From Fennellomyces sp. T-0311 (Eukaryota > Mucoromycota > Mucoromycetes > Mucorales > Lichtheimiaceae), in the NCBI GenBank assembly GCA_025266875.1, contig JALLLT010000006.1, positions 992,001 to 1,056,000 of the forward strand: a DNA stretch of 64,000 nt, written 5' to 3'. Shown in pieces: positions 48,391-59,847 of this stretch (the stretch's first letter is position 1; the number at the start of each line of letters is the position of its first letter). Position numbers and translations under genes: made by a program. The notes under the pieces are model-generated. The model did no database searches. It was not told where the DNA came from and saw nothing but the letters and a program-made list of their open reading frames with translations.

Positions 48391-49990
48391 TTGTTAGTAT
48401 ACGATTTGGTTTTTCTTAAAGATCAGTATTTAGATCGTTGTCTTTGGCGTATTCAAAAAGAAACAACCATGCTTGTCCCACGCAAATTTGTTCTTTTCCC
48501 TGTTGAACGCATGTATGTACATAGTCAACAGTATGCCCGTTTTGTTCAGAACCATTGGCTTAGTTTGCATCGCCGCTTACGTATTCAATAATCCACTGCG
48601 TGGGCAATTACAAAAGCATGCGTAGTGCACGGACAGCTAATCCAATAGAGCGTTTTCATCGTCAACTAGACAGTTTAAAATGTATCACTAAAAGTGTCAT
48701 GACGCAATACTGCGAAGCCCCCCTTTCTTCCAGGTACTTGGAATTTTTGGTCCAAGCAGTCATTTTTCGAGCACTTGTCCCGAATTTCTTCCAAAAACAT
48801 AACGGTGCCCGCACTACTAATAGCTGACAAACATGTGGCTCTTCCAAAACGTTGACCCGACACACTTTTTTCGTTGTACTGAATCGTCATGATTACTTGG
48901 AACGGGCTCTTGCACACCGGTTACTTTTCAACCACTTGCTTGTGAAATTCATTGTGAACGCCAATTCAGATTGCCAGGAAATAAAAAAAATTCGCCAATG
49001 GTGCTTTTAATGACATTCAGTGCCATGATCGCGTCGATTCCGGTGGCTATGGTTGGAAAAGAAACGTTCTGGAAGTACTAAAAATACGCGGCCGATGAAT
49101 CCGCGCAACGTGGTCAACCAATGGGCTGCTATTGAAACGACGGTTACCATTGTAACCAGCGGTTCCTATGAAAATGCCGGAAATGTCACGGTCGCTACCG
49201 TTCCCATGGTGACTTCCGTTCCCATGGTGACTTCCGGACGGTTACCAACTGCTGTGATAGTCATGTGCACAACCGTAACATTGTTTGGTTGCCTTTTTTT
49301 ATCCCTCCAAAAAATTATTCTTATCCATAATGTCTACATGTGGCTTCTACTCGGGTTACATTGGTTAATAAAATACCAGATTAGGTAAAGCCACGCTTCT
49401 TCGATCTACATAATTGTGTTGAGACAATTCGACGGATTCTACCGCACATGCTGCTGACGATATTGCATGTGATTTAGAGTCTAGTCGTGCCAAACTACCA
49501 TGGATGTTTTTGAAGCTCTATCAACAATGATACTTTATCAAATTTACTGACAAGAAGCAGAATCCATAGGTATTCTTGCGGCCTTGGCCGGATTGACGCA
49601 TGCCCCAACAGCCTTACCGGAACGCATTTTATTACACGTGTGTTTGAAGCTTTTGCAAGACGGCCCTATAACAACTAAATATTTGTTGCGAGCTATGACC
49701 GCGACTTCTCATTGTAAAGATCGTCACGCGCTTTCATCATAAAAATGTTGCATTGCCCAGATCTTGGGATCACGATCAACAATGTCTCCGCTTGCTTGAT
49801 CGGTGCCATGCCTTTCTTCCAGTCTTTCCTCCTCAGTTGTTTTTGGTTACAGGAAAAAACAAAAACAAAAGCACCCTCGATGCCAGCTTTGCTTGGATTG
49901 CAGTGATTGTAATGGCTTGTGGAACGCCAATTCTGGATCTTCATACTACAAACCGCACGGTGTATCGATCAGCCTCGATTTTAGTATACA
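48391..49990 (+). pseudogene. Decayed coding stretch of unknown family
   Basis: Several plus-strand segments look like remnants of one or more proteins, in frames broken by stops: DLVFLKDQYLDRCLWRIQ and VERMYVHSQQYARFVQNHW at 48400-48560; MRSARTANPIERFHRQLDSLKCITKSV at 48618-48700; and, near 49560-49735, EAESIGILAALAGLTHAPTALPERILLHVCLKLLQDGP. No complete domain can be named; an old transposon or a dead lineage-specific gene would both fit. An 18-bp unit, CCCATGGTGACTTCCGTT, is present twice in tandem at about 49204-49239. Coding character is my judgement from composition only. Confidence 0.3.
49204..49239 (+). repeat. Two-copy 18-bp tandem repeat
   Basis: CCCATGGTGACTTCCGTT followed directly by CCCATGGTGACTTCCGGA, differing only at the last bases. 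It lies in the decayed stretch and changes no frame I consider real. Confidence 0.7.
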
Positions 49991-50326
49991 CTCCATCTAG
50001 CTGACTCTATATAAACGCGCGGGTGCGCGAGCAAGTTGCAAATTTGTTTGTAATGTGTACGTCAAAGGCGTAAACACGAGCGAACCGAGGATCTGGTACA
50101 TAAAAGGCTGAGAATAAAGTTTTTATATTTATACAACGTGTTTTTTTTCTTTTAATGTTTCTCTTCTCACACTTTCTTTAGGTTCTAGATAAGGGTGGAT
50201 GGGGGGAATGGGTCGGCTATGATTTGGGGGAGGGGATATAAAGTACATACGAGAGAAGAAGAGCTTTACACATAAACACACGCATATACCGAAACAGATA
50301 ATACAAACACAAAACTACAACACAGA

Positions 50327-50914
50327 TCAATCCACATTGCTCCAATCTGTCTTGTTATTATCCCGAGCTTCTCTTTCTAGGTTGACATGATCAAGCCAAG
50401 CATCCGGCTGCATAATCCTAGACAGTCGGTACTTGACGCCCAGATAAGAAAGATAATTGTTCTTGGGAAACACTCGAACCCGTTTGACGTTTGGAAAATG
50501 CGAGTCAGACACATCGACAAATGTACCGCCCAGTGTCAGCGTCTGCTCCAGTTTCGTTTGATTTGGTGGGTCGAACGGGACCCATTTTTCGTTCAAAAAG
50601 ACGAGCCATGTGAAGTAAGATATTGATGGCGGTGACGAAGAAGTGTTGGTCGTACTCGGCAAAGTTCCGTTTTGCATCGGGATGGGTATGCTCATGTTGC
50701 TGTCATCCACACTGCTGGGTGACATTAACGCACGTCGCGGTGATCGTTGTGATGCTGGATGATGCTGTTGTCGCTTGTCGTTCGTACCTAACAAATACTG
50801 CACTTTTGTGGACCGGCGGCGCATCCGTCCGACATGCTGACTCGAGTTGGCGCTGTTAGGTTGGGCTCGATGATGGTAGATAGGACTTAGTTCCGAGTAT
50901 GAAGTGGTACTCAT
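50327..50914 (-). CDS. Hypothetical protein with a WWE-like C-terminal domain
   Basis: Single exon, 195 residues. The first 95 are basic, His/Gln/Ser-rich and likely disordered. The C-terminal 90 form a compact, well-conserved-looking unit: YFTWLVFLNEKWVPFDPPNQTKLEQTLTLGGTFVDVSDSHFPNVKRVRVFPKNNYLSYLGVKYRLSRIMQ. The Trp...KWVPFDPPNQTKLEQ pattern and the later strand-rich end recall the WWE fold, which binds ADP-ribose-type ligands or proteins in ubiquitin and PARP systems. That identification is tentative: only the first WWE residues are clear. It sits alone between two gene-poor regions, with an AT-rich promoter about 20-25 nt before the ATG (TATAATA). Confidence 0.65.
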   Translation of the reverse strand: MSTTSYSELSPIYHHRAQPNSANSSQHVGRMRRRSTKVQYLLGTNDKRQQHHPASQRSPRRALMSPSSVDDSNMSIPIPMQNGTLPSTTNTSSSPPSISYFTWLVFLNEKWVPFDPPNQTKLEQTLTLGGTFVDVSDSHFPNVKRVRVFPKNNYLSYLGVKYRLSRIMQPDAWLDHVNLEREARDNNKTDWSNVD

Positions 50915-52609
50915 GAAAATTGGTTTTATGCGATATTATAAATGTGTATGTAAGATTGTAAGAAGAAGAGAATGCGCGATGTTCTGTGGAATAGTGAAAG
51001 AAAAAAAAAAGAAAAACACCAAAAAAAATGTATAATGACGGTTTTTTTTAAGAAAAAAGACTTGTTGCCCGTCAAGTATTGTTTTTGCTCAACAACTTTT
51101 TCTTGCGTGTGAAGTTGAAAAATAGGGGTTGGATTGGAAATTGGGGAAAAAAAGTAGGGGAAAAAAAAGAGAAAAAATCTAAAAGGAACGGTTCGTCAGG
51201 CGATGGGAGCGTAGGGCTCTTTATATGTGACGACAGGAAAAGGAAAAAAGTTGCCTCATCTTTTGGTTATGGAGTCCTATCATGACGACAAAAGTGCCAT
51301 CCAGGTCTTTCTACCGAGGCACGATATACTATTTTTGCACTTCCGCTCAAACAAAACCCTCTCTTGCTCTCTTTATGGTGTGCCACTCATGAGATTAGTC
51401 ACGGGAACCTTTTTGTTGTTTTCTGTTAGACCTAGACCAGGGTATATCAAGCAGATCGCTCCCTTACCATCGTGCCACCAAAGACGGGGGAGTTATACGA
51501 TTCGCACATATTTGGGGTGCACACACTACGTAGCATGAAAAGCGCGGCAAAAAGCTTAAGGTGTCACCAAATTTCTAGCCGAAAAGAGCATTCTTTTGGG
51601 TTGAACGAAATGTGATGTAATTTTTGATCGCTTTAAAAGAACCACGGGATCCCTCGAGAAGTGACATGCAGGAAAAAAAATGTGGACGCTGTTTCACGGG
51701 CGCCGAATCTTCTTTTTCTAACTCTCCCTTTTGTTACTCCCCCAAGAAATAAAAGCAAAAGTTATCTCATCAATCGTTGTTTACAGAACCCTTCTTTTTT
51801 TTCTTCGAGATAAACTTTCTTACGTTTTGTTTTTCGTAGCACATGGAAAAAAAAGGCTGTAGTCGGAAAAAGGACGAAAACATGTGCTCAAGTTTAGGAT
51901 GCAACACATCAAGTTTCATCTCGCCCGCGTCCCATTATGCCAGACCATACCCCAATTAGTAACCACGAATTACTGCAATTGGTTTGCGTAGCATCAAGCA
52001 GGGTTCCCGTGGCTTTATCAATTAACTTGAATACATAAACAATCATCACCTCATCAGTCAACTTGATATATGGCATTAATTATTTGTATCGATTACTCCC
52101 CCAATGTCATCATCACTTGAAATATATCATTCATATCCCACACCCATGGCCTAATTCATTTGACAGGTTGATAAGTATTTATAAGAAAATAAAAGGGGCT
52201 ATGCAAGGGAGGGGGATCAGACTTGCGTAGCACTTTTTTTTTGTGCCATGATGTGTCACAATCAACTGAGCAAAAGAACACGGGAAGCAGTAGAAGGACT
52301 GCGGCGTAAGAGACAAAAGGGTTAGTACTACACCAAGGTTTCACCCGCTTTTTAACAGCAATATCGATTATTCATGCCCAATCAAGTACTATCAATGTTT
52401 TCTTTTTATCACTTGAATTAGATTTCTCTTTTTACAGATAAATAAAGCAACTATTTTGAAAAGTGAGATTACAAAAGGGCTCGGCATTCCATGTACTACT
52501 TGCACTAGAGGTGTACAAAAAAAAGGGCACTTGCACATGGATTCAATTATTTATCATTTTAACTTGATGCATGATATTAGCCTTTGATTATTGACAAAAT
52601 AAATAATGC
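50915..52609. other. Gene-free spacer
   Basis: 1.7 kb with long A and T runs near 51000 and 51150. A 103-codon plus frame (51227-51538) has no similarity. Nothing supported. Confidence 0.55.
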
Positions 52610-53173
52610 ATGTCAAGTCTGAAACAAAATAACCATTTATACTGTGATGATGCCAAGGAAAAGCGTAATATATCCTTGGTTTACGAAAAAAGTCATTTTT
52701 TTGGTCTTGTACTTCCATCCAAGGCTCTCCGCTCGCCACCTCTGAAGACCGCATTTAGTGATATTAAGGTTGCAACTTTAGCGCGTGATGAGGCCATGGG
52801 GTTCCCTGTGCGTGATCTTCAGTTTTTTGAGTGTTTCTCATCGCCACCATTTCTTTATTATTTCGTTTCCTCTATAAAAAGAAGAATTAATGAGCATCAT
52901 GCATTAAAAAAGCGGTATAGTAGACATCAGATGTACCAATATGGCATGGATATACTACCTCGACAACAGCCACCGGATTTCGAGAAGCAACCTAATGGCC
53001 TGCATACTTCCTATGCTAACCTTATCTTGGGTTTCTTTTTCCAATCGCTCCCCCCATCGCATTCTTTGTCCTACCTCATCGGAAAGTACACCTTTTCGTG
53101 TGAGAATTTCAAAGTTGAAGGCTTCTTAGAGCATTTTCTTTTGTGTATGAGCGATGTCAAACGTCATATGTAA
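52610..53173 (+). CDS. Uncertain 187-codon open frame in a decayed region
   Basis: The longest open frame in a 7-kb gene-poor stretch. It reads as a soluble protein (LRSPPLKTAFSDIKVATLARDEAMGFPVRDLQFFECFSSPPFLYYFVSSIKRR...) and has no recognisable domain, signal peptide or splice sites. Base composition is like the neighbouring spacer. It may be an intact piece of a dead gene rather than a working gene. Confidence 0.3.
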   Translation: MSSLKQNNHLYCDDAKEKRNISLVYEKSHFFGLVLPSKALRSPPLKTAFSDIKVATLARDEAMGFPVRDLQFFECFSSPPFLYYFVSSIKRRINEHHALKKRYSRHQMYQYGMDILPRQQPPDFEKQPNGLHTSYANLILGFFFQSLPPSHSLSYLIGKYTFSCENFKVEGFLEHFLLCMSDVKRHM

Positions 53174-55300
53174 CTTAACCGTTTTTCCCCGGTGGAATGA
53201 ACTCCCCAAAAAAAAGTAATCATACTTTTCGATGTGATGTGCCAATAGATAAATTCTGTTTAATCGGCTTTCTTAAACATAAAAAAGGTCCCCAACATAG
53301 GAGTTTTTATTTTGGTTGTTATCGATCAAAAAGTGAACTTTGTGGTAGATGATGCGAGCAAATTCGTTTTTTTTGTTGCACAGCGCCCGTCGTCGATCAG
53401 CAGTCTCCTTTGTCTCTTTTTTTTTTACTCAGGATCATTAGGATTTCTTTTTTATCATAATGTCAAGCTATCAAAATTTTTGTGTAAAAAAATAGAGGCA
53501 GTCCTTTTAGTCCTTTTAGTAAGACACGTCATCTTATCTGCTAAGTTTCTTACCGTTGATAAGAAAAATAGCGAGCAGGTAGGGTTACTGTGTTATCAGC
53601 TGACGTTGCCGGCTTTGGTGGCCACGTGGACATATTCACTTGGCAGGAGGCCGTGCGTCAGCAGTGGGAATTCAAGATTTTATAATTCGGGGCGTCGGGA
53701 ACTTTTGTGACCCTATGGTAATTGGGACCAATGATATTGCCTAGATGTCGCCCTTTCTCTTTCGTCACATGATTTCTTGGTCTTTGTAAAACAACAGATA
53801 TCTATAGGTAGGTTAGCAAAAAGTCCATGGGTATAGAAGTGTCTGGCAAAAATATTAAATGGCATAGTATAGGCGTCGTGGTATCGGGCTTGGAGAGAGA
53901 AAGGGCACTTACAGGTCCTTGTGGCGTTCGTATGGCCAGGCTCTTGATCATAGGATCTGGCGCAGTAATCCCAAAGAAACAATTGTCAACTTGTTACCAA
54001 CGTGATTATGACAAGTCATCAATCCTGTCTATTGATGATATATTTTCATTATTTGATGATAAGCAGTCCATAGATAGTATCATTTGGTCTTTTCTTTTTC
54101 TTCTCGGGGTAAGCCGATATATGGCTCGGCTTTACAAAATGGTAGTACGTTGTTATTGGACGAAAACTACTTGTTCATGCATCCATCAAGTAGTACCGAG
54201 GCAAGTCCTTCCGTGGTGGTGTGGGAAATTTGTCGAACCTTGCTATGTAATACGTTACGCCTCTTCTTGTGGGTGCTCGAACCATGAAGCCCATGCAAGT
54301 ATTTATCGGGTGACTAACATAATGTTGTAATACGTTAACCCTTTTTTTTGAAAAAAGAAATCAACTAATATAAATGCATTTTATCATTCTAGAACAACAG
54401 TCGAAACTTGGCATTTAATTTTTAATAAACGAAAAGGTGGCGCGCTGCGAGAAACTGAATCCAGTTTTTGGGTACGTATGGCAATTTTTTTCACACCAAG
54501 ATTCTGGGTACTCTGATCTCACACAGGATATCGATTTGGCAATCCGCTTTTGTATTCCTGTGGAGTCAAAAAAAAAGCCTCGCTTGTCACTGGTGCCGCG
54601 GATACGATGGGTGAGAAATGGTAGCTTACACTAAACTAAGAATAATGATACGTTTCCTTTTATGTATATCTTTGCTTTGGTGCACAAAAGCGTCCTAAGG
54701 AGGATTTGGTACAAAAAGTTTCGAAAATCAGTATATTTTGGGTTTGCTTTGCTGAATGGATTCTTCTATACCAGATTTGGTGATGCAATGGAACTTTAGT
54801 TATACTCGGTGCTTTTGCAACTGCGTCGCTTATATTCTCAAGCTTACTTTCATTAATTGCATACGTGACGCCAGTGTATCTAAAAAAATATAAATGACTT
54901 AGCTGATGATCATTGAGGCTTTTAAAAAGTTATTAGAGAGTATTAATTGTGCTGGTTTAGTTTTGCTTGATGATTATCAATCAGCGTCTTATCTTTGCTA
55001 TTTTTCGGCTACTGGAGTATAAGATACGTAGTACGTGTTTAAATCCAGGGTTGCTGCGACCGGCTTTACCTCAAATGGTGCTTCCGAGACCTTTTCGTGT
55101 TGGATAAACACGTACGATTAAAATACGATATTCCCATCCGTTTATGGCATTACCATGTACGTACTAACACTGTAAAAAAAAAGTTGAGAGCAGATATATA
55201 CGTATATACTTTACACTACCATACCGGTTGTCAGGAAGTGGCAAAAGAAAATTCTTACATATGTACCTTTTTCCCTCATGCTCCAAAGATTGCGTAAAGG
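53174..55300 (+). pseudogene. Broken protein-like segments of unknown family
   Basis: Segments in changing plus-strand frames: SNHTFRCDVPIDKFCLIGFLKHKK near 53217-53280; SSRGKPIYGSALQNGSTLLLDENYLF near 54100-54180; CEKLNPVFGYVWQFFSHQDSGYSDLTQDIDLAIRFCIP at 54442-54560; and SINCAGLVLLDDYQSASYLCYFSAT near 54940-55010. They are separated by stops. The GKPIYGS piece recalls the 'GRPLWGS' phrase seen in Crinkler/retrotransposon-hotspot-type fungal proteins, but this is a weak memory-based resemblance. No intact gene. Confidence 0.3.
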
Positions 55301-57804
55301 AGTACATACAGTCATCGGAAATATAAATAGAGCCGTTAATACTAGGAAGATAATGTGGTCATCAAGCTATTCAACACATTTGAACTGATCGATCATATCT
55401 TTATTGGATTTTTACCATTTCAATAGATGTGCGCGTACGCAAAAAAAGTAGCATATCTTCCAATACCAATACCCAATTCGTGTATATTGTTATAGGATAG
55501 AGCATTTTCGCAATTGAACTCCGTGCCAGCAATCGGTCAATATCTCCGGTGGCTCAGTTTCTTGGTAGCATCGTTGATATAAATGGATTTATCATAACAA
55601 CTTTGAAAAACTAGTGCCGTCATGCAAAGGCACATTGTTTTGCCTGCTAACTATGGTCATTATCCACCAGTGTCCACAGGGCACAATCCGCACAGATGCT
55701 ACTAGAGGTACCGTGATTTATACCGGACTAGTTGATGAAGGCTGTTTCGGCGCTCGATCATGATCAAGCCAAGCCGATGTCTTGTCGTCAAATGGCCAAA
55801 GCACTACGTGACGCCGTCCCCATTGTCAAACACTAAGCTGAGCTGACGTAATTTAAAATTACTACTAACAAAACTATACTCAGTGACCAAGGGACCATTA
55901 TCACGGGAAAGTCTGCTGGTACAAGCAATGACGAGGCATGCTAAGCCTTATGTGTTACGAAAAGGCCTTTTTTTGTTTGGACCAAAGCTTGGCTTGCACA
56001 CGGGTCGATAAGGGTCCACAGCAGCACTTGTTGAGCAATGATCGGATGACTCAAAGTAGTACAATTTTATGCAGATCTATAAATCAATGTCAGCTAAAAG
56101 GATATTAAGGCTTGGGCCTTTGGATTATGCAGATGGGATCGACCTTTCTCATCGAAATTTAATGCATATAACATTCAGACAAAAAGTCATTTCTATGAGC
56201 TAGATAATTCAAATCAAACTGGTTGATCTATCTTCTTGCGATATTCATTGCGTGTATTATAACCCTAGCCTGATTGCTTCCAAAATCGAGACACTGTATA
56301 AGGATTTCTGTAGCCATGCAAGGTTTTATTAGCGTAAACAACTCCGCATATCTGAACTTTGTTTTTCGTCTCTTCCACAATCCATTCCTTCCTTGCCAGT
56401 GATCCAACACTAATACAGCCAAGGTGACAGACGACTACATATACCAGATTATTAGTATGAAAAGAAGGGTTATTTGGAATACATGTTACCCTGCTTCGCT
56501 GTTAATGATGATCAAGTACTGGCGCTCTTTATGTACGTAGCTTATATAGGGGCCCTGACCGTAATTCAAACACTAATGTTCTACTGTGCTATTGCTATAC
56601 CCTTTGAGAATATTAAACTTTGTTAGTCATAAAATGCATATATCGTTTATCGCCGCTGAAAAGTGACCTTGTGCTGCAAACCAAAAAGTCGGCTGCTATT
56701 GGATACTCACTGTTCATGCACGAATCGAGCGAAACGAGCTTATATGTGTGTGGGAACTTCTCTAACTCCACTATATTATTACTGCTGCGTTACGCTCGCT
56801 ATGACCCTGACAAACGCGTGCGAACATATATAATTAGTAAAGCTATGACAAATTATCGTACGTTTTGCATTTTGTAACGCTCAAACTAAACAGGGAGAGC
56901 ATCCAGACTTCTAAGTCATAAAGTCAAATAGCATTTAACATTTTAATTTATTTCGATTCGGGCCGCTGAGAGGGAAAAAAACGGAAACCAAAACTTCCCA
57001 ACCTTTTTTTTTCTCACACATATGCAAATCTCGTCTATCATGATCCTAGAAAGGACATCCATTCAGGAACCTTGTAAGGTACGCTTTTTGACAACAAGAA
57101 GTACTTTGCATTATCTTTTTAGTGTAGCAACACGCTGCTGTCGTGCAACGAACATGCTTCTCCTTAGAAAAAGGCACTAATAAAAGGGGATTTCCTTTTC
57201 GGGACACGTCGTTAATATTTTAATATATACGGCATGATATAAGCTGTCAAAATGGACTCCTTCCATTTGAGACAACACCAACCATCTATCTCTACGATAA
57301 AGGCTAATTCAGGTATATCAATTACGTAATACTGTTATGGTAAGGCGTGCCAATGAGTGCAACCCACAGCGCAAAATTTTTTTATTGTTGGCAAAGATTT
57401 TTCTATGGTTTATACCAAAAGAGTACACGAAGGCGCTTTTCTGGGGCTATCAGTTCGGATTAAATAAATGTAACAGAAAGCTTAACATGTGTTTTGAAAC
57501 AATAAGTTTATGTATTGTTTAGGGAAAACGATAGCGTAAGAGATATTCCGTGAGTGGTTCGCTTTTATGATGCTGACAGGCAAGCTCGTGCCCATCATCT
57601 TCTAACTTTAGGCTCCGCGATGCTTTTTAGTGCGAAGCATTGCCTCCGCCCACACTTGTTGCACGAATCCCACTTATGCATCAAAAGATACCCGAAAGAT
57701 TACGTGACGACGATTTCCATTGTGATTATAGGCTTACCTAGTTTACGCTTCTTTTCTTTCTTCCTCTTTCTTCTTATACTCCCTCTTTTTTTTTTTTAGT
57801 AATT
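55301..57804. other. AT-rich spacer with scattered open fragments
   Basis: Short plus frames only (56620-56877, 57337-57522, 57554-57799). Near 55735-55830 a fragment ALDHDQAKPMSCRQMAKALRDAVPIVKH looks protein-like but stands alone. The final bases (about 57740-57804) are a pyrimidine-rich leader of the RhoGEF gene. Confidence 0.45.
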
Positions 57805-59847
57805 ATGTATTCACCTCCACCGCCACCTGACCGTAATACACCTTCGACAACAGCAACAGTACCTCGTCGGCGACCTTCGTCACCAAGACGACATCATCAC
57901 GATACGCATCACCAAAGTGTTGTTAGCATGAGTAGTGTATCGAGTAAAGGCAGTAGCAACTATACCCGATACCCGAGTGGCATGACCAACCTGACTGCAT
58001 TTTCATCTGAAACACCATCCTTGTGCATGTCCCCCTCCACCTCAGCATCAGGTCGATATCGACAAACTTCCGATGAAAGACGTTTCTCTGAAGATCAATT
58101 TGATATTATCAACAATTTGGAATACGATGATGTTGACGATGGTTTAATCGGTAAAAGAAAAAAGATGGGCTGCATATTTTGGGCTGCAGTAAAACATTTC
58201 ATGTGTAACCTAAACACACCAAAAAAAATACTATTCAACTGTAGACCATGAACTTGTCCATCGAAATCGAGAAGCTTTGGTTCAACAACTACATAGCTCC
58301 GAAACTGCGTATCTTGAGTCACTTAATCTCGTATCCAATGTATTTTTGCAACCGTTGCGAAAAGATGCGAAACAGTCGTCGTTTGCTTTTTTGGGAATGA
58401 AAAAAATGGTGTGCACGGAACGCGAAGCCCGTTGGCTTTTTGGTAACTTTGACGAGATCTTACAAGTTCAACGTGAAATATTGGCGAGTCTCGAACGACG
58501 GTAATTTAGCTATATTTTTTTCCCATCGCCCTTTTTTTTAACCATTTTCGCTTATTTTTGGCATAATAAGGCTTCGGATTTGGGGTCCAACGCAAATTAT
58601 CTCGGATGTTTTTCATGGATGGGTAAGTTATTTTTCATGAATTCCATCGGATCGTACAAAACCAACTTATATATTGAGTTTAGTTTGCTTTGTTAAACGT
58701 TTATCAGTCCTATCTGAACAATTACGATGTGGCGGTGACAACGTATGAACGACTAACTCGGTATCAGCCATTTAAAAAGTTTATTGATGTAAGTTACCCC
58801 CATCTGAAGGAACTCAATCCAGGCCCCAAAAAAATTTTTGCCCGCTCAATTTATTGACGATCTACACATTTTTTTTCTATAGTCAGCTCATAAGGATCCC
58901 TCCCTTAAAGGTGCCACATTATTATCGCTGTTGCAAATCCCTGCAGGCTGTATCAATCGATATGCACACCTCATCAGCAAATTAGCTGATGTGACAGCTC
59001 CTATGCATCCCGACTATGTTGGCTTATTGACGTGTAAACAACGTATTCTTCAACTAGCAGAAGAGATTAAACCAAAGTAAGTTTTTCTTTTTTTCACGTT
59101 TGTGGCACACCATTTCCGGAGAAAAAAAAACTTACATCCTTTTTTTTCAGAGTGGATGACGCAGATAATGTGGATCAGGTGCTCATGATCCATCAAGCAT
59201 TAGTCGGTGCACCATTCGGTGTGAAAGCGCAACGACGCCTTGTATTGCAAGGACAACTCTCGCGTCTAGTAGTGAATTCCAAATCCACCGGAGAAGAACG
59301 TACCTACTTCTTGTTTTCAGACCTACTTGCCATTGTGCGACCTAAGCAAGATGGGAAACGGACGCTTCTGCAGTACAAAGGGCATATCACTTTGGAGAGG
59401 GCACGTGTACGAGCACTTGGTTCAGAGGAGGCTGGTGGTCAGGAATATTGCATCGAAATCGTTAGCTCTTATCAAGGTGTCGACACGCTAAACACAACCT
59501 ATATGGGTACTTCCCAGACCCATATCTTGTGTACGAATAGTCGGGAGGAACAGGAGGAATGGTTGAAGCAACTCGAAACAGTAATTACCAATTTGGATCG
59601 AGCGGCTGCAAAGGCAAAGCACTGTATGTTTTTTTTGGGGTGTGTGTGTGTAAAAAGGGTTCCTAAAAAGTTGACACACTTATTTTCTTTATTAGTGGCG
59701 GCAAGTAGACGAATGGCCCAAAGTCGATCATTGGCATCCGAAGGTTCTATACGCCGCCTGGGTGGTTCATCAAAAGCCTCAAGCCAATCGTCTGGGAGCA
59801 CAGGTGGAAGTAACACACGACCAGGCCCCTCTTCACCCAGACGCTAA
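57805..59847 (+). CDS. Rho guanine-nucleotide exchange factor (DH-PH)
   Basis: Seven exons (57805-58150, 58245-58500, 58571-58622, 58708-58788, 58883-59076, 59151-59623, 59696-59847) give 517 residues. The N-terminus (about 1-115) is Pro, Ser and His-rich and disordered. The DH domain follows: REALVQQLHSSETAYLESLNLVSNVFLQPLR (the conserved first helix), ARWLFGNFDEILQVQREILASLERR, YLNNYDVAVTTYERLTRY, LLSLLQIPAGCINRYAHLISKLADVT (CR3-like, ending in the Q-I-P-x-x-R-I pattern). A PH domain begins at RRLVLQGQLSRLVV...ERTYFLFSDLLAIV and ends EEQEEWLKQLETVI. It would load GTP on a Rho/Cdc42-type GTPase to control polarity and wall growth. The tail is Ser/Gly-rich. All introns restore the frame. Confidence 0.88.
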
